Assembly (NCBI RefSeq): GCF_001619985.1
Contig: NW_017264200.1
Location: 558,001 to 622,000 of the forward strand
Reading direction: 5' to 3'
From: Xylona heveae TC161
Taxonomy: Eukaryota; Ascomycota; Xylonomycetes; Xylonales; Xylonaceae
DNA length: 64,000 nucleotides
This document shows positions 12,868 to 23,664 of the stretch, in pieces (position 1 is the first letter of the stretch; each line of letters begins with the position of its first letter). A program made the position numbers and the translations under genes. The notes under the pieces are model-generated. The model saw only the letters and a list, made by a program, of their open reading frames with translations, had not been told where the DNA came from and made no database searches.

Positions 12868-13212
12868 ATGCCTTGGAAAGCGGCCATTGCTGAGCTGTCT
12901 GAAGCTGTTAGAAGCCACGTGGAAAGCATCACGAATAATTTGACAGAAAGTTTTGCGACCAAGAACAATGTCGTACATACGAAGGACCTTCGCATTGATG
13001 TCCATGGAGACCCGAAACATCCGACCAAGGCTGTGGCTAGGATCCAAGAAAATGCGCAGGCCAAGGACCATGCGGTCAAGGACTTTATAAGAACAGGGAA
13101 TAAAGGAGATGGCCATAAGGGAACGCACAAAATCATCGCCGAAATCCCTTTTGATCGTGAAAATTTTGATGTCGACGATTTTATTTCTAAAATTGAAAAC
13201 GCCCGCAAGTAG
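12868..13212 (+). CDS. Hypothetical small protein, doubtful
   Basis: An ORF of 114 codons from the ATG at 12868 (MPWKAAIAEL); an earlier ATG at 12796 would add 24 residues. The product is hydrophilic, rich in Lys, Asp, His and Asn, with an acidic C-terminal part (ENFDVDDFISKIENARK) and no membrane span or known motif. The composition looks protein-like, but the complementary strand is also open over the same stretch (12760-13254), so openness alone is weak evidence. It lies between a T tract and a MITE, which suggests a relic or fast-evolving orphan. Confidence 0.3.
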   Translation: MPWKAAIAELSEAVRSHVESITNNLTESFATKNNVVHTKDLRIDVHGDPKHPTKAVARIQENAQAKDHAVKDFIRTGNKGDGHKGTHKIIAEIPFDRENFDVDDFISKIENARK

Positions 13213-14587
13213 CCCGACTCCGTGCTCAGATGGTACGTCTATCTGCTTTTGCATAATGTCAATGTTTAAGATGTCGACTGATACAAGCAGCTGGCATGGT
13301 GGCTGAAGTTAAATCATGTTGCTTCATTTGAATAAGCACTTCAATCGTGTAAAGTCCGAAGGGTTTCCGGAAGAGTGCACTGCAAGGAAGACGTGGAAGA
13401 GGTTGCAACAAGGTGGCGAAACGGTGATCAATGACGAGGACCCAGGGCCATTGAGTTACTTTACCGTATCTTGTCTCTCTCTTTTTTATATTATTATCCC
13501 ACTCCCTTTATATTGAGATAGAGATGAAATGTACGTAGCTCTTATGCCCCCCTCAATCATCATAGCTAGTAGAAGGCGTTTGATAGACTTGCAAGAGCCG
13601 TGTCTCGTAACTGTATAGTGATACCAAGTGCATGAAGTAAAGTAGCAAGCTGGAATAAAGGCAGAGTATGAGTGATAGCTGGGTTCTATGTAGGGTGTCC
13701 GTCGGGGCCGGTGGACGCCGGTGGTCTTTGGTCTTTCGTGCAGCGTACCCACACCACGTTGGGTCGGTCTTTTGAACATGCCTCTGCCAGTCTGTGATAG
13801 CCACCAACATTATCCTTCTAGGAAGTATATCAACAATCAGTCAGCAAAATTATGCTAAAGAATATAGGTGATTTTGCCCAAAACATGCACATTTATACCA
13901 GATTTATGCATAGATGGGTTTAGTTAAAAAAAAGCCCACGCCCGGTCTGGATGTTGGTCTTTACCTTAAAGACCAACGCAGACCAAAGACCATCTTGGTG
14001 TGGAAATTTCGGGCAAAGACCGACCCAGACCAGACCAACGGACACCCTAGATCATATACATAAACCTCGTGCTGACCTCAATCATGCCCAGTGGGAAGTC
14101 ATTTGATAGATTGATCTAGCCTTTCCAAATAGATAAAATCAATGACAATACTGATCATAATAATGATAAATTGATAATGATGATGTAGCTTGTACTCTAT
14201 AGTACAGAATGCCATGGTGATGAATTAGGTAGATAACAACACATCTAGACATGAACAAATTAATATAATAATCCATTCTTGTAAGTTGAAATTGATATTT
14301 ACTTCACCTTTTCACACCAATACATGCTGATGGTGTCAATATAACACAGACAGGATAGAGACTAGATATCAAGATAAATAAAAGTAATACATAATGTAAG
14401 TAGATTAAAAAATATGGATATGATAGAGATATGAATGAATGATATACATTGATGCCAGTGTGCTAATCATGGCATGGACCGATATCATGAGGAAAAACAA
14501 ATAAATAGATGTAAAAAAAAGAAAATAATATAATGTAAAATAAGGGAATAAAAAAAAGTAATGCACAACGCCGCTCTTGCTTAAGAT
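13213..14587. other. Intergenic region around a MITE
   Basis: Besides the MITE at 13693-14047 this is AT-rich DNA. The part at 14050-14587 is rich in AT dinucleotides and tetranucleotides close to the lipase stop. No gene seen. Confidence 0.5.
13693..14047. mobile_element. MITE with TIRs and TA target duplication
   Basis: A 355-bp non-coding element. Its ends are perfect 10-bp inverted repeats (GGGTGTCCGT at 13693-13702 and ACGGACACCC at 14038-14047), flanked on both sides by TA (13691-13692 and 14048-14049). Inside the ends, both halves carry the same words in opposite orientation (GGTCTTTGGTCT, GGGTCGGTCTTT, CCACACCA), but in swapped order, so the subterminal parts have been rearranged. 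The TA duplication fits the Tc1/mariner group; the TIR alone does not prove the family. It encodes no transposase and would depend on a partner element elsewhere. Confidence 0.75.
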
Positions 14588-17500
14588 TTAACCACTGGGC
14601 TCAGTAGGATCTTTGGAGAAGCTAAGCCGGGCCACTCTCTCGGCAACATGACTTGACGCTTTTGATCCAGGACTTTTCGATCCAGGTCCATTATTATCCA
14701 GCCCCGCTGCGTCCCCTGCACCACCAGTAGCACCACCAGTTGCACCACCAGCAGCAGCCTTTACCGGAGCATCCTGCTCCAAACACTCTTCTACCGGTTT
14801 CCGCAATCCTACTTCTACCGCAGACGCAGCACCAGCTCCAGCTCCCATTCCCAGTTTCGGACTATGCAGGAGTGGTGAGGACGACGATTCATGGTCATTA
14901 TCTTCTGGGGCGAGGGTATGACGACTTTGCACCGGCGAGGCAGTCAAATGGTCTGCAATCTCCGGCTTCGCGGACGCGGGGACAATTGCGAGTGGATCAT
15001 CGTTATCAGCTTCGGGGAAAGACTCGAGAGGCTCCGAGTGATTGGTATAATGGCTTTGGCTGGAACGATGCAAGAGGACGCGTCGAGGCGGGGGCGAGAA
15101 GTAATTATGATGGTCAATGGAGCTGGACTCGGGCGAGCTAGCAAAGTAATGATCATGCATGGAGCTCATTTCCGAATCGGGGCTTCCATCGAACGCGGCA
15201 TCTGTCCATATGCCAGACTCGTCTCGGATGAGAGTATGATAGGGCGATTGTTGTTGTTGTTGTGAGGATCGATTTGTGCCAGTGCCAGGAATACTGCCGC
15301 TTCCACTGCCGCTGACACTGTTGTGAGTACTTGCAAAACTACCGGTCATTGATGACCTCAAGTCTGTGATTTGATCCCGAGCTTCGCGCATTTCACTCGC
15401 AGAGCGGGCATGGTTGGATTGGGGCTGGGACTGCGGTTGATTCGATTGCAAGAGGTTGCTGTTACTCTTCACTTCCTCGCCGTGTTTGCCTACTCCTTCC
15501 ACCATGGGTTTCGCGCGTTCCCGGCTGGGCTCATCTTCGTCGCGTGTCTGCGCGGCATACGTATCGGCAAAGTGAGTATCCACGAGATGCTTGACGACGG
15601 GCCAGCCATATGCGTTGGAGAACATGCGGCGGACAATCATGTTATTGTGCGCGTCTGGCTCTAAGCGGACAAGCACCTTGCGCCACGACAGGTCTTTGTG
15701 ATATGCTCGTGCAATCTTCTCCTCAACTTTCATGCTCCCAATTTCGATCGAGCCAGACGTAGAACTGCTCTGGTTACTGTCGCGGCGTTCGGGCGAGAGT
15801 GACAACTCAGCATTATTGGTCTTGTCGCGGGAAAACGAGCGGCCAATGCCCGTTCGTCGCTTTATTGGAGGCGGAGGGATGTCGTCTGGGTGGTAGACGC
15901 GGTCATGGAAAATTGTGCGCGGACGTTCCGTGGGATCGATCAGATATTCGAGTTCGGGAATTGGTGGGTTCAAGATATCTCCAGCAGACTCAAACACTGT
16001 CGTTTTTGGCGGAGCAATGAAACTGCCGGCGTCGTCCGCGACTGAATCGCCCCTCGTTACTCTTGGTCTAACCTCCGTTGATGCATCAAAGGATTCATCC
16101 CGCGAATGTATTGCTGGACGATCGGGAGACGATTCCCCGTTGTCGGACGGCATTGTTTGGCTACGCTTGATAATCTTCAAGGACTTGGAGCCTTTTTGCG
16201 ACTTTGGGTTGAAAAAGGAGAGTAGCCCGCTCAGGGGGTTCGATGGCTGCTGCTGGGTACTCGTTGGTTGCGGTGACTTGCCCGCACGAGATGCCTCGTC
16301 TTGATATGGTCCCGAGATTCCGCCAGCTTGTGCAGTAGGTAGTCGGCTTATTCCAGTTTGAAATGTACGGTCTTCTTCCGTTGCATTTTCTGGGGGCAGT
16401 GGAACCGTCGTTCCTTCTCCGCGGACAGGAGTACTACTGCCGACGCTTTCCATGTCGGGGGCCTGTTCGCCGGACCCGAATTTGCCAGAGCGTGAAACCT
16501 GTGCTGTAGAATTCGCCCCTGTGATCTCCGCCCAGCCCCAGCCAAGGGCAGTACCTACGAGGCCTGTTTCCCTTCGAGCTTTCTCCACACGGCCCAAGCC
16601 TCTCCAGTCGAGGAAGAGGAGGCAACTCGTTCGAAGTGGAACGATGCCATCATTGACGACGTTAGAGTAGACTGTCCGGTTGCGGAAGAGCTTGAGAGCT
16701 TGATGCGCAGGGCCAGTGGGAAGAATACGCAATAGCGGCTTCGCCCCTGGATCTTGCTGTTCATGACGTTTCTGATTTGCACCGCCCAGTCCTCCCACAA
16801 GGGCATCCCACCCAGATCGTGCCAGGTTTGGAGCTCGCCAGGTCAAACCTAGATCTTGCCCCGTGCGTCCGACTAAACCGAAATCCAAAGCAAATTTCAC
16901 GTAAAGGGGATTTTCGTTGCTTAACCCGAGAAAAGGTGCTGCCAGTGCAACAAAGTTGATTGGCTGGATCAGTTCGAAAAAGTGAGGCGAGTGCTTTTGG
17001 ATATAAGCAATAGCATATGTTTGAACGAGGCCACCTAGAGAATGGGCAATGAAGCTTATGCTAGTGATTTTGTACGCCAGCTCTTCGCCCTTTTTTCTTG
17101 GTCCCTTGTAAATGCTACTCCCTGCATGGACGGGCGCGCCGGAGTGCATATCGTGGGGGGCTTGTCCGGTCAGTGAATTTGACAAGGTTCTCCTGACAGA
17201 TTTTTTGATTGGAAGAAACGGTTGATCCGGATAAGTCATTGCCAGTACATATTTGGCAAGACGTTTACCAAGGTGCTGAATGCCCCTTTCTGTTCTCCCA
17301 GCGTTGCCCGGGAAGCCTCTTACAATGACCTCTTCCTCATCGTCATCGTCATCCTCCTCATCGATATCTGTATCACGACTTGATGGCCGAGGGCCAGGCT
17401 TCAAGTAAGTGTCATGACTGTACGCTGCGTCTTCGGTATCATTGAAATCAGTTGCAGGTTGCTTTTGCCGTTGCGCCGCACGACGCTCGGCACGTCTTCT

Positions 17501-18479
17501 CAATACAGCCTCTCGCCGTTCCCTGGCCGCAGCGTCAATGCTTTCTTTGAGATAGAGCATATCGGCGCCAAGATTACTGTGAAGCCCATGTGTCAAGACC
17601 ACTAAGTGCACCTTCTTTTGCTTCCTCGGCTTTTTTGGTCCCTGGCGGCTACCCGGCCTACTCCCTTCCGATGGATGCTCCGCAGCATGTTCTGATTTGT
17701 GCGACGTCCGTGAGGTCCTTGAAGATCGTGAGGCGCGTGTATCGGACCGAAGTAAGCCCGGCTTGCCCTCTCTGAGGCCGCCATCTTGGGGCCAAACCGG
17801 TAGGGCCGGCTTGTTCCAGAGGCTCGCAGTATCGTCTACAACAAGCTCCACAGCTTTTGAAAAAACTCCTGCCGGTTGTGCATTATGATGATGGTGATGA
17901 CTCTCTGCATGCCTGCGGCTCTGTTGATGGTCATGTAGCTGTCCGGCTTTCGATTCTTCACCTGCTCCCAGTAGTGTAGATCCTAGGTCGAGAGAATTCT
18001 GGTCCCTTCCCACGAGCAATTCATAGCTCACAGTGGCAGAGGTGGAAAAGACAACCTGAGAAGTGACTTCGATGATCCATGTGATACTTTCTTCGCCGTC
18101 TATACTTTCTCTGATTCTCTTTGGCACAGGCAACACTGCATTCCATGTCCCGCCTGCCTTGAGATTCGACTCAAATTGTGGGATACCGTTCTCCTCCGGC
18201 GATTCGAGCTTCACATTCGGATCGAAAATCGCGGGATACACTGCTGTATAGAGAGTATATGGGCCATGCAAATATGCCGCGCGGAGTGGGATGGCAGAGC
18301 AATTTCGTATTTTGACATGAAGCTCGGAAGGAGGCGGAAGAATTCGATCAGCAGACGGCGTGTAGGTTAGGGTATAGCTAGGTGAAATAAGCATGGACCA
18401 TTTCCAAAACAAGTCATGGAAATACATACCGTATGACCTCACCAACCTTGACACTGCCTTTTTGATGCAAAAGCAGCAT
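14588..18479 (-). CDS. ROG1-type lipase / serine esterase (DUF676)
   Basis: Large member of the DUF676 putative serine-esterase family, related to yeast Rog1 and Lpl1, which act on monoacylglycerols or phospholipids at lipid droplets. Exon 1 is 18430-18479 and exon 2 14588-18377, split by a 52-nt intron; the join reads GEVIR/YTLTYTPS. The chosen start, MLLLHQKGSVKVGEV at 18479, is the usual family start; an upstream in-frame ATG at 18743 would add 88 residues of low complexity. The 1279-residue product has an N-terminal beta-rich region (1-150), the lipase core starting at VVLTHGLHSN (about 277-285, oxyanion loop), the nucleophile elbow AHSLGG (Ser463), and an NDGIVPLRT segment likely to hold the catalytic Asp. 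An acidic run of Asp/Glu and a His-rich patch interrupt the core. The last ~650 residues are Ser/Gln/Pro-rich and probably disordered, much longer than in yeast. Confidence 0.9.
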
Positions 18480-20109
18480 CTTCTTTGCGCGCCTCTGGGC
18501 ACAGCGCGCGTCGAGTCGAGTCGGTGCTAGAGCCCAGAATGTATTGCCGCTGGTGAAGCGGGAGGGTGTATGAGATCCAGAGCTGATAGACGGATCGGGA
18601 TTTGCTCCCTGTCTGTGAGCGGAAGCTGATATTCCTCCTCTGGCTTGGGTTTCGATTGTTCCTCCAGTCTCTATTGACGTGTGTTGTCGAATTTGTTTGT
18701 CCGGGGTCTCAGCAAGGCTGTAACAGCGCGCGTTGAGCAACATTCATGGGCCAGAGGTGTTGCTTGAGGTCTGTTGAAGTGATGTTTTCTTCTGTCTTGT
18801 AATGATTCTCTTCTTCTCCATCCAGCTTTCGTCCGCTATGTTTATCCCACTATATCTCCTTCCAGTCCAGCCCTCTATCCGTCCCGCTGTATCCGCTGGA
18901 CCCCGTCTAACCCCAAGTCCTTTCGCTCGCTCGATCCGTGTCTTTTCCACAACGCCCTACGCCTTTTATGTAATCCCGCGCGCGCCGAATGGAAGCGTAG
19001 ATTGTTGTATATCGAATAATCTTCCGGGAAGCAATCACACTTTTAAAATTGCCCTGTCGTGTGCCCTCTGACAGCCGTCATTCGACCCAAGCAGGGTTGG
19101 CAGCAGTATCAAGAATGCGCCAAAAACAACAAGTCGCAATGGCTATGCGCTATAACCGACGTCATGTCACTTGGGCGGCAACGTGGTATGCCAGTTCCGC
19201 AGGTTGCAGTCAATAGAAGGTCGGCTGCGGAACGGAACAAGAAAAAAAAAATGGGTCGATTTCTAGCACGAGTTTCCAGTCTTAACAGTCGACTTTAGTT
19301 GATCAAAGTCTGTTGAGGTTCTGCCTGAGGCCGTGCGATGTTGTGGTGTAGTAGATTAGAGAGGACGACAGGTCGACCGGACCAGTGACAATGGTATTAA
19401 TCAGGGATGGCGATAAAGTGGTGCTTGGGGTGGATGACGGCGTTGACGGCATTGCGGCAACGAATTGACCTAGCGGGTGAAAGTATAACTAAAACTCTGG
19501 GTCAACTCTAGTCATCTCCGCCCTTCCCTGCCTTTCAGTCTCCCCCTGTCACTCCCTCGGTTCCGTGAAAGAAACCACTCTGCACGAGGGTCACGCGTCA
19601 CGCGACATCATATTGACTATCATATTGACTGAAAACTAATGAGATGAAGGTGTACAGTTATTATTATATTTTCACATTTTTCATTTCTTTCAATAGTCAG
19701 AAATATTGATGACTCTCCGCCACAACTAACACTCGTAAGAATAATGAGTCCAGCTCAATGGTGATAGCGGACGACCATGGTTTCCAATGCTACATAAACA
19801 ATGTGAATGAATTGTGTATGATTGACAAACAAAAATCTCAGTTACTATAGGAGTAATTAATCTGTAAAGTAAAAGCCGTTCTAGATGATTGTCTCTAAAT
19901 GCACCTATCCCACAAATAAACCACCCAAAGACACAAGGTTACCGCCAGGGCCATCCATCTCAAAATTCCAACAACTCCACTTCGTCATCGCTTTGTCTAC
20001 ATGTCAGACATCCACACTATGAAAAGCCAAAGTAAAACACAAATGCAACAAAGAACCGAAAATGGTAAAGGCCAAAGAACGACGAGAAAAAGAAAAGATG
20101 AAGACGAGA
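18480..20109. other. Intergenic, probable lipase promoter, no gene
   Basis: The stretch just upstream of the lipase start is open in the coding frame to 18743, then pyrimidine-rich, consistent with a promoter and 5' UTR. The rest has only short overlapping ORFs, with AT-rich DNA at 19620-19900. Nothing else recognisable. Confidence 0.5.
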
Positions 20110-21741
20110 TCAAGCATAAACAACATCAACAACCCCGCCATCGACATTTCTCACTTCAGTCCATCCATACTCTGGGACTCGGACAATTTTTCCATCCACG
20201 CAGATTCGTCTCCAGCGAGCATCAGTCTCGAAACCATTTGCAAAGTCAATCCGCAGGCCTTCCACCTCTTCATACGACACGGTCGGCTCCTGAACGTGCA
20301 AACCACCTTGATACGCAAGGGTCATGAGTCCCATAATGTCATCGCCGGACATATGGCCAAAATGAATGACCCGCAGACGCCCGTCAAGCGGCCGGGACTC
20401 GGGCGAGATGGTGAATCCTTTCTCGAGGTTCGAGACAAGTGTAGCGAGGATGTAGCTGTGGGAATCGCGGGCAACTAGTTCGTAATTATAGGAGTAGGGG
20501 TTGCCTTGGGCACGCTTGATCAGCGACACCCTCGCCTTATAGGCATGCGGCGGGGACCCATCTGAAGGGTAAAGGGCCTCTTTGCCAGCCATTTGGAATC
20601 GCTTCGCGCCAAATTTACGATACTCGACAGTATCGCTATCCGCGACGAGCGCGGCATGGAAGCCCCAACTGCAGACGACAGCGCCGTAGATGGCGCCTGA
20701 TCCCTGCTCATCTGTAATATGAAGATTCTCTGTACTGCGGCCTTCGTCCACGAGTAGAACGGAGCCAGGAGAAAAGCGCGCGAGAAAGAGCGGGAGCGCA
20801 CGTGGTGCCCCTTTGAGCAGGTTGGATAGTCCCAGTGTAGAGTCGTTTACAATGTTCATCGAATGCGCGAGGGCATTGCCAGTGCCTAGCGCAAGTAAAC
20901 CGATCAGGGGCTGGACGTAGTGATCGCTCCGTTTGCTGGAAAGCAGTCCGTTGACTGCATCCACGACGCCGCCATCACCAGAGAGCAGTATGATGGTTTG
21001 TTGTACGCCATCCTGTGCGCGTGGAAGGAATATAGAGCGCGTCAGGTCGGTCACCGTATGCGCTGATTCTGTCTCGTGGACAATGTATTGGTCTGGTGTA
21101 ATTCCGAGGTTGGAAAGTGTTGGTTGGACGATATCCTCGAAAAAGCCATGCGCGAGTCGTGTTCCCGAAAGTATTGACACAATTATGTGTAGGTTTGGCG
21201 ATTTATCGGCATTGGATGGAATGGTGAGGTAGCTGGGGCGCTGCCTGAGCGGCGAGAAGTCCTCAAGAAATTCGCTGGGAAGGTTGCGCGCAATGAACGA
21301 ACGAAAGGTCAACCTGGGCGGTGTTTCGATCTTGGGGTCCGTTGATTTATTTGATCCGGCGTCCGAGTCTCCAATTTCGGTATCTTGGACAGTTGTATCC
21401 TCCGCCGGCTGATTCACACGTTGTAGTGCCAGAATCTTATAAGACGAAACCAGGTCATTCTCGGTCTCAGAATCATGTCTCACTAGCGATGCGTGGCCGT
21501 TGACGGGTATGTCGGGCGAGTTCAAATCCAAAACGGCGATAATGTCAGACCGGTCGATGCCGCCATTATCGTCTCCTTCTTCTTCTCCGCTGTCCGTATT
21601 TATGAAATTCCAGGACAGTCGAGAGGTGGATGCATCGTCCGCAGAGAGCGCGGCATAGTGAAACACGACCGAGCGATTATTGAGAGCACCGTTGGTGGTT
21701 GTCTCCCGCGACTGATTCTCCAATTCACTCAAGGAAGGCAT
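20110..21741 (-). CDS. Diacylglycerol/sphingosine kinase-like protein
   Basis: Single-exon gene of 543 residues with a DAGK catalytic domain, the ATP-dependent lipid kinase fold shared by diacylglycerol, ceramide and sphingoid-base kinases. After a ~150-residue acidic, Ser/Asp-rich N-terminus, the kinase core starts near LHIIVSILSGT (about 185). The glycine-rich nucleotide loop reads LSGDGGVVDAVNG (254-258 for SGDGG, usual form GGDGT), and the second motif is LALGTGNALAHS (286-294). A C-terminal half rich in beta-strand sequence carries a GHMSGDDIM segment. The SGDGGV loop departs slightly from canonical GGDGT, so activity and substrate are uncertain; fungal members of this group are distinct from long-chain-base kinases Lcb4/5. 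No membrane span or C1 domain is visible. Confidence 0.88.
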   Translation of the reverse strand: MPSLSELENQSRETTTNGALNNRSVVFHYAALSADDASTSRLSWNFINTDSGEEEGDDNGGIDRSDIIAVLDLNSPDIPVNGHASLVRHDSETENDLVSSYKILALQRVNQPAEDTTVQDTEIGDSDAGSNKSTDPKIETPPRLTFRSFIARNLPSEFLEDFSPLRQRPSYLTIPSNADKSPNLHIIVSILSGTRLAHGFFEDIVQPTLSNLGITPDQYIVHETESAHTVTDLTRSIFLPRAQDGVQQTIILLSGDGGVVDAVNGLLSSKRSDHYVQPLIGLLALGTGNALAHSMNIVNDSTLGLSNLLKGAPRALPLFLARFSPGSVLLVDEGRSTENLHITDEQGSGAIYGAVVCSWGFHAALVADSDTVEYRKFGAKRFQMAGKEALYPSDGSPPHAYKARVSLIKRAQGNPYSYNYELVARDSHSYILATLVSNLEKGFTISPESRPLDGRLRVIHFGHMSGDDIMGLMTLAYQGGLHVQEPTVSYEEVEGLRIDFANGFETDARWRRICVDGKIVRVPEYGWTEVRNVDGGVVDVVYA

Positions 21742-22675
21742 TCAGGCAGACAAAGCAGAGAAGGTTAGAGTATCGAAGAAGGCGCGAGGCTGCAGCAAGG
21801 ACAGCAATGCTGTGCGATGAGGTATTGGCGGGGTCATGGTTTTTATTTTCTGGGGCGCGAAGGGGCCGTTTTTAAAACCATTCGCACAGTAAAGGGATGG
21901 GTCAATCATTTTGGTGGGGAGTCATCATTCGTAAGGGGTCCGGGACCCTATGATTTCCCCTCTCCGTGTGGGGAGCATTAAGGACTATTTCTGAATCAGC
22001 TTATCAATATCGAGGATGACGCGAGAGAAGACCAATATGAGAGGGCGAGAAATGGCATCTTATCTGACAGAGTAATACGGTATCTCAGATCTCATTATAT
22101 ATTCACGTGTGGCTCACTGTTCTTTGATGCTTATTGTGTAGTTGAAGAGTCTCATGTCACGAAAACGTTCAAAGAAGCAGTGTCTGTGATTTCAAAGGTA
22201 TATATTTAATACAGAAGATTGATTTTATCAAGAGAGAGTTCTATACGAGTGATTAGATATAGCCTACCCTGTGAGCTGCCTCTATTGGCGTGAATGCCGG
22301 ATGTTGCTCGTGTTTCCCCCTCAAAAGCGAATTAGACGCTGTGCCCTTCTTCCCCTGCCTTGCTTACCTTTCGTTGTACCAACTTCATCTCCACCTCCAC
22401 TTTCTTCACTGATCTCGCAACGACATAACACAAACAAGAACAAAAGACATTCTCAAGCTTCTTCTTTCATGGACATTGATCGACGACAAGATACCAAATA
22501 TAGATTGCGATCTAGATTCACTAATTCGTTCCTTTCATCTACCCTGATTACGTACCTTTCCCGAAGCTCTTCATAACCTCCGTCGCTCGGACCAACGACA
22601 CTACCTTAATTCGCGCGTTCTCTCCGACAAAACCAATTTCAATTGACGACGATACATACTGAAGACTTATTCAAG
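21742..22675. other. Divergent intergenic region
   Basis: Lies between two genes read away from each other, so it should hold both promoters. The right part (22330-22640) is C/T-rich, typical of fungal 5' leaders. An open frame at 22271-22576 has no domain and I take it as 5' UTR. Confidence 0.5.
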
Positions 22676-23404
22676 ATGGGTCACGGCTTTGCCATCTTCA
22701 TCGTCATCATCGTATGCGTTCCACTTCTCGCCGCAGTGGTTTGGTACATGTACCGCTACATGCAGGCGCAGCGGTTGGGCCTTCCTCCTCCGCACATCAA
22801 TCCCTTCTCTCACTCGGACGGGATCTCGGGCGACACTGGAATCGCGGGCTGGTTTAATGATAAATTCCGATCCATCAAGAATCGTCGTACGGCAGGTGGT
22901 GCTTACGAAGGCGCTGTGCCAAGAGGAGCTCGAGGTGGGAGAAGAGGGCCACTGGACCCGGACGAAGCATGGGATGCTCGTGTCGGCACCGAGGCTGATG
23001 TTTATGGTCCTGGTGGATACTACGAAGAGCAAGAACTAGGCCTACGTGATGACCACGAGCCGTACGGAGGCAGTGGCTATGGTTACCACGGATCCGGATC
23101 GAATCCAGACGGAGCTCGTGGCCGTAGCCGTAGCCGGGATGTGTCGGACTTTGTCGGTGGAGGTCAGAGCGAACTGGACCGTCGATATGATGAAGAGACG
23201 ACTGGAAGGGGGCGACAGCCGCGGGACCCCTTTGACGACTCGAACGCAGCTGAGGCCGGCCACGCCGGAATGAATTTGCGAAGTGTGAGTCCTAGACCAG
23301 TGGAGGTAGAGCCACCTATTCTTAACCCCAAAACCGCCTCGGGAAGAGGAAATGAGGATGGTGCTAATGAGAGACGGAGCATCTTCAGTGAGCATATGAG
23401 TTGA
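22676..23404 (+). CDS. Single-pass membrane protein, acid-phosphatase-like annotation
   Basis: A 242-residue protein starting MGHGFAIF; this ATG is preferred over an in-frame one 33 nt upstream (22643) because the hydrophobic helix begins at once. Residues 5-27 form one transmembrane span, followed by YMYRYMQAQRLGLPPP. The rest is hydrophilic, rich in Gly, Arg, Asp and Tyr (GGRRGPLDPDEAWDARVG, then GRSRSRD), and probably disordered in the cytosol. It resembles a short protein conserved in filamentous fungi that databases often label acid-phosphatase-like, although I see no phosphatase motif. I would not assign an enzyme activity. No intron is needed. Confidence 0.75.
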   Translation: MGHGFAIFIVIIVCVPLLAAVVWYMYRYMQAQRLGLPPPHINPFSHSDGISGDTGIAGWFNDKFRSIKNRRTAGGAYEGAVPRGARGGRRGPLDPDEAWDARVGTEADVYGPGGYYEEQELGLRDDHEPYGGSGYGYHGSGSNPDGARGRSRSRDVSDFVGGGQSELDRRYDEETTGRGRQPRDPFDDSNAAEAGHAGMNLRSVSPRPVEVEPPILNPKTASGRGNEDGANERRSIFSEHMS

Positions 23405-23664
23405 GTTGAAGAAGAGGAGCATCGGCACAAAGATTCGGGAGTCACCTTTTATCCAACTTTCTTTTCGTTTTTCTCTTCGACACGTGTATTGATATCGATG
23501 CCACTTCTATGATTTTCCTTTTTTGTCATTTTCATTTTACTGGAGTTTGCGTTGTGTATTAAACAGTTTTGTGTGGCCTGCACCAAATGCTGGACACCTA
23601 AACGCGAAATGGGAATACGATTTACGTCTTCAAAAGGCCAGCCTTTATACCAGAATTATAAGAT

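Noticed and set aside
12760-13254. 164-codon minus strand ORF
   Set aside because: Overlaps the + strand ORF at 12868-13212 and has a less protein-like composition; neither is certain.
22271-22576. 101-codon + strand ORF before the small membrane protein
   Set aside because: Pyrimidine-rich leader-like sequence with no conserved features.
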